8,271 nucleotides of DNA, taken from Thiocapsa sp. UBA6158. Lineage in GTDB: Bacteria; Pseudomonadota; Gammaproteobacteria; Chromatiales; Chromatiaceae. Both the position numbers and the translations under genes were made by a program. Where the stretch lies: assembly GCF_002423035.1 (NCBI RefSeq), contig NZ_DIUM01000007.1, forward strand, positions 1 through 8,271, written 5' to 3'. The notes under the pieces are model-generated. The model was not told the DNA's origin. It saw only the letters and a list, made by a program, of their open reading frames with translations, and ran no database searches. This document shows, piece after piece, positions 6,379 to 8,271 of the stretch (positions are counted from its first letter, which is position 1; every line of letters starts with the position of its first letter).

Positions 6379-6978
6379 TCACTTGACCGGGATCGTCATC
6401 GCATCCTTGCCGTTGCGTTTGAGTAGATCGCGAACCTTGTCGAGGGCAGCCTGATCGGCATAGGGGCCGGTGCGGACACGATGATAGGTCTCGCCGCTCG
6501 GGATAGTCGCCACCTCGACGCGACTGGAGATGCCGAGGAGCGCAAGCTCCGCCTTCAGTCGCTCGGCATCGCTCGCGCGTCTGAAGGATCCCACCTGAAC
6601 CAGGAAGCCCTTGCCGGTCGTCGAGGTCGGCACGGCCGGGGCCGTAACCGCCGCGGGCTGCACCGTCTCGACTGCGGGCCGCGGCTCGGGACGCGGGGCG
6701 GCCGGCGGCGGAGGCGGAGGCGGCGCGATGTCGACCTCGGTATCGCGCAACAGGTTGGGAAACTCGAAGCTCGGAGGCGCGGCCGCCGGCCGTTCGACCT
6801 TGACGGGCGCGGCTGCGGGCAGCGTCTGCATGGCGTCCGGGTTCTGGGTCCAATAGAGACCGACCCCGAAGGCGCCCAGCATGCCGCCGAGCAGGAACGA
6901 CCACAGACACGAATGACCCTGTTTGCCGCGCCGCGGCGTCGCCCGCGCGAGGCTGGCCCGCCGATAATCAGTGCTCAT
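6379..6978 (-). CDS. SPOR-domain, FtsN-like cell-division protein
   Basis: The 199-residue protein is a bitopic inner-membrane protein. A short basic cytoplasmic tail comes first, then one transmembrane segment (about 24-43), a periplasmic proline- and alanine-rich linker with seven prolines in a row (86-92), and a C-terminal SPOR domain (about 122-197) opening with FLVQVGSF. SPOR domains bind denuded septal peptidoglycan. The stretch FEFPNLLRDTEV (71-82) resembles the short membrane-proximal motif of FtsN-like proteins in gammaproteobacteria. The ATG lies one base after the argS stop, with GAGG nine bases upstream inside argS, so translation is probably coupled. The same argS-SPOR order is known in Pseudomonas. 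It may be the FtsN of this organism; a paralogue cannot be excluded. Confidence 0.9.
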   Translation of the reverse strand: MSTDYRRASLARATPRRGKQGHSCLWSFLLGGMLGAFGVGLYWTQNPDAMQTLPAAAPVKVERPAAAPPSFEFPNLLRDTEVDIAPPPPPPPAAPRPEPRPAVETVQPAAVTAPAVPTSTTGKGFLVQVGSFRRASDAERLKAELALLGISSRVEVATIPSGETYHRVRTGPYADQAALDKVRDLLKRNGKDAMTIPVK

Positions 6979-6979
6979 C

Positions 6980-8271
6980 TCACATGGCCTCAGGGGCGGA
7001 GACGCCGAGCAGACCCAACCCGTTGCGCAGCACCTCGCGCACCGCCAGGATCAGCTTGATCCGTGCGTCGCGCAGGGCCGCGTCGGCGACCAGGAACTGG
7101 TGGGCGTTGTAGTAGGTGTGAAGCTCGTTCGCCAGCTCGCGCAGATAATGGGTCAGCAGATGCGGCTCGGCCTTGAGCGCCGCGGCCTCGACCACCTCCG
7201 GGTAGCGCGCCAGGGTACGTTGCAGCGCCAGCTCGTGCGACTCGGCCAGTCGCTCCAGATTCTCGACACCCGGACTCGGCTCCACCGGCATCCCCTTTTC
7301 CGCGGCCTGCCGCAACACGCTGCACACCCTCGCGTGGGCATATTGCACGTAGTAGACCGGATTGTCGGAGGACTCGGATTTGGCCAGATCCAGGTCGAAA
7401 TCCAGATGCTGCTCGCAACGGCGCATGACGTAGAAGAAGCGCGCGGCATCGCGCCCGACCTCCTTGCGCAACTGGCGCAGGGTCACGAACTCTCCCGAGC
7501 GGGTCGACATCTGCGCCTTCTCGCCGCCGCGATAGAGGATCGCGAACTGGACCAGGAGCACCTCGAGCCGCTCGACGTCGTCGCCCATCGCCTGGAGCGC
7601 CGCCTTCACGCGCGGCACATAACCGTGGTGATCCGCACCCCAGATGTCGATGACACGCTCGAAGCCGCGCTCGAGCTTATCCATGTGATAGGCGATGTCG
7701 GAAGCGAAATAGGTGCTCTGACCGTTCTCGCGCACCACCACCCGATCCTTCTCGTCGCCGAAGGCACTGGAACGAAACCAGAGTGCACCATTGCGCTCGT
7801 AGACGTGACCGGCCTCGCGCAGACGCTCGATCGCCCGGGTGACGGCGCCGCTCTCGGCGAGCGTGCGCTCGGAATACCACTCCTGATACTCGACGCCAAA
7901 CTGAGCCAGGTCCTCGCGGATATCGTCGAGGATGGTGTTCAGCCCCAGCTCGAAGACGTAGCGGTAGCGGTTGTCGCCCAGCAGATGCTTGGCGGCGGCG
8001 ATGACCCCGTCGATATGGGCCTCTTTGTCGCCACCGTCCTGTGCGTCGGGCAACGCATCGGGCGGCAGACCGGCAAAGACCGTGGCGGCATCCACCCGAT
8101 AGGCGTCGCCGTGCTCGCGATGCAGCGTCGCGGCGATGTCCCAGACATAGTCGCCCTTGTAGCCGTTGCTCGGAAAGGTCAGCTCCTCGCCGCACAGCTC
8201 GAGATATCTCAGCCAGACGGAGCTTGCGAGGATATCCATCTGCCGCCCGGCGTCGTTGACGTAATACTCGC
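6980..8271 (-). CDS. argS: Arginyl-tRNA synthetase, C-terminal three quarters
   Basis: ArgRS charges tRNA-Arg with arginine in the cytoplasm. The frame enters the window at EYYVNDAGRQM, a conserved ArgRS stretch shortly after the HIGH motif, which itself lies outside. About 429 residues remain of roughly 580. Visible further on are WGADHHGYVPRVKAA, the degenerate KMSKS region KAQMSTRSGEF (near 7490-7520), and the DALR anticodon-binding domain starting around NPVYYVQYAHARV and running to the C-terminus. The sequence is of the Pseudomonas type with a variant KMSKS loop, not the E. coli type. An ATG at 8239 falls inside the protein and is not the start. The TGA stop at 6982-6980 is one base before the SPOR gene, with which it forms an operon. 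Confidence 0.98.
   Translation of the reverse strand, partial: EYYVNDAGRQMDILASSVWLRYLELCGEELTFPSNGYKGDYVWDIAATLHREHGDAYRVDAATVFAGLPPDALPDAQDGGDKEAHIDGVIAAAKHLLGDNRYRYVFELGLNTILDDIREDLAQFGVEYQEWYSERTLAESGAVTRAIERLREAGHVYERNGALWFRSSAFGDEKDRVVVRENGQSTYFASDIAYHMDKLERGFERVIDIWGADHHGYVPRVKAALQAMGDDVERLEVLLVQFAILYRGGEKAQMSTRSGEFVTLRQLRKEVGRDAARFFYVMRRCEQHLDFDLDLAKSESSDNPVYYVQYAHARVCSVLRQAAEKGMPVEPSPGVENLERLAESHELALQRTLARYPEVVEAAALKAEPHLLTHYLRELANELHTYYNAHQFLVADAALRDARIKLILAVREVLRNGLGLLGVSAPEAM

Noticed and set aside
6481..7059. Plus-strand frame with long R/G runs
   Set aside because: It is antisense to the SPOR gene; the G run is the complement of the proline run in its linker.

Overview
The window is GC-rich (roughly two thirds G+C by eye) and gene-dense. 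It looks like a chromosomal piece of a gammaproteobacterium. The argS followed directly by an FtsN-like SPOR gene, the Pseudomonas-type arginyl-tRNA synthetase and the large CheB-CheR-PAS sensor would fit a purple sulfur bacterium of the Chromatiaceae or a close relative. That placement is inference from protein style, not from a marker gene.

Layout. (1) 1-1024, minus: N-terminal part of a P2-type cation-pumping ATPase, cut by the window edge one base after the DKT of its phosphorylation motif. (2) 1025-1486: a 462-base divergent intergenic region with inverted repeats but no gene I can support. (3) 1487-4441, plus: a 984-residue CheB-CheR-PAS-coiled coil-PAS-PAS protein with no receiver domain and no kinase or other output domain. 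(4) 4491-4518: a perfect 28-base palindrome that can serve as its terminator. (5) About 4542-4860: a decayed remnant of a GGDEF-EAL (cyclic di-GMP) gene, with pieces in three reading frames. (6) 4855-5514, minus: a histidine-phosphatase family protein. (7) 5515-5656: a divergent promoter region with a perfect 20-base palindrome and a leader hairpin. (8) 5657-6322, plus: a PhoU-family protein without a pst operon beside it. (9) 6379-6978, minus: an FtsN-like SPOR protein, one base downstream of (10) 6980-8271, minus: argS, whose 5' end lies outside the window.

How the genes work together. Only argS and the SPOR gene form a clear operon. The phosphatase and phoU share a divergent control region with one symmetrical site that could regulate both. 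The most interesting part is the CheB-CheR sensor, which ends in PAS domains and is followed by eroded GGDEF and EAL pieces. This suggests either that an ancestral protein once carried a cyclic di-GMP output and lost it, or that a separate GGDEF-EAL gene next door has died. I see no complete, obviously new defence or metabolic system here.
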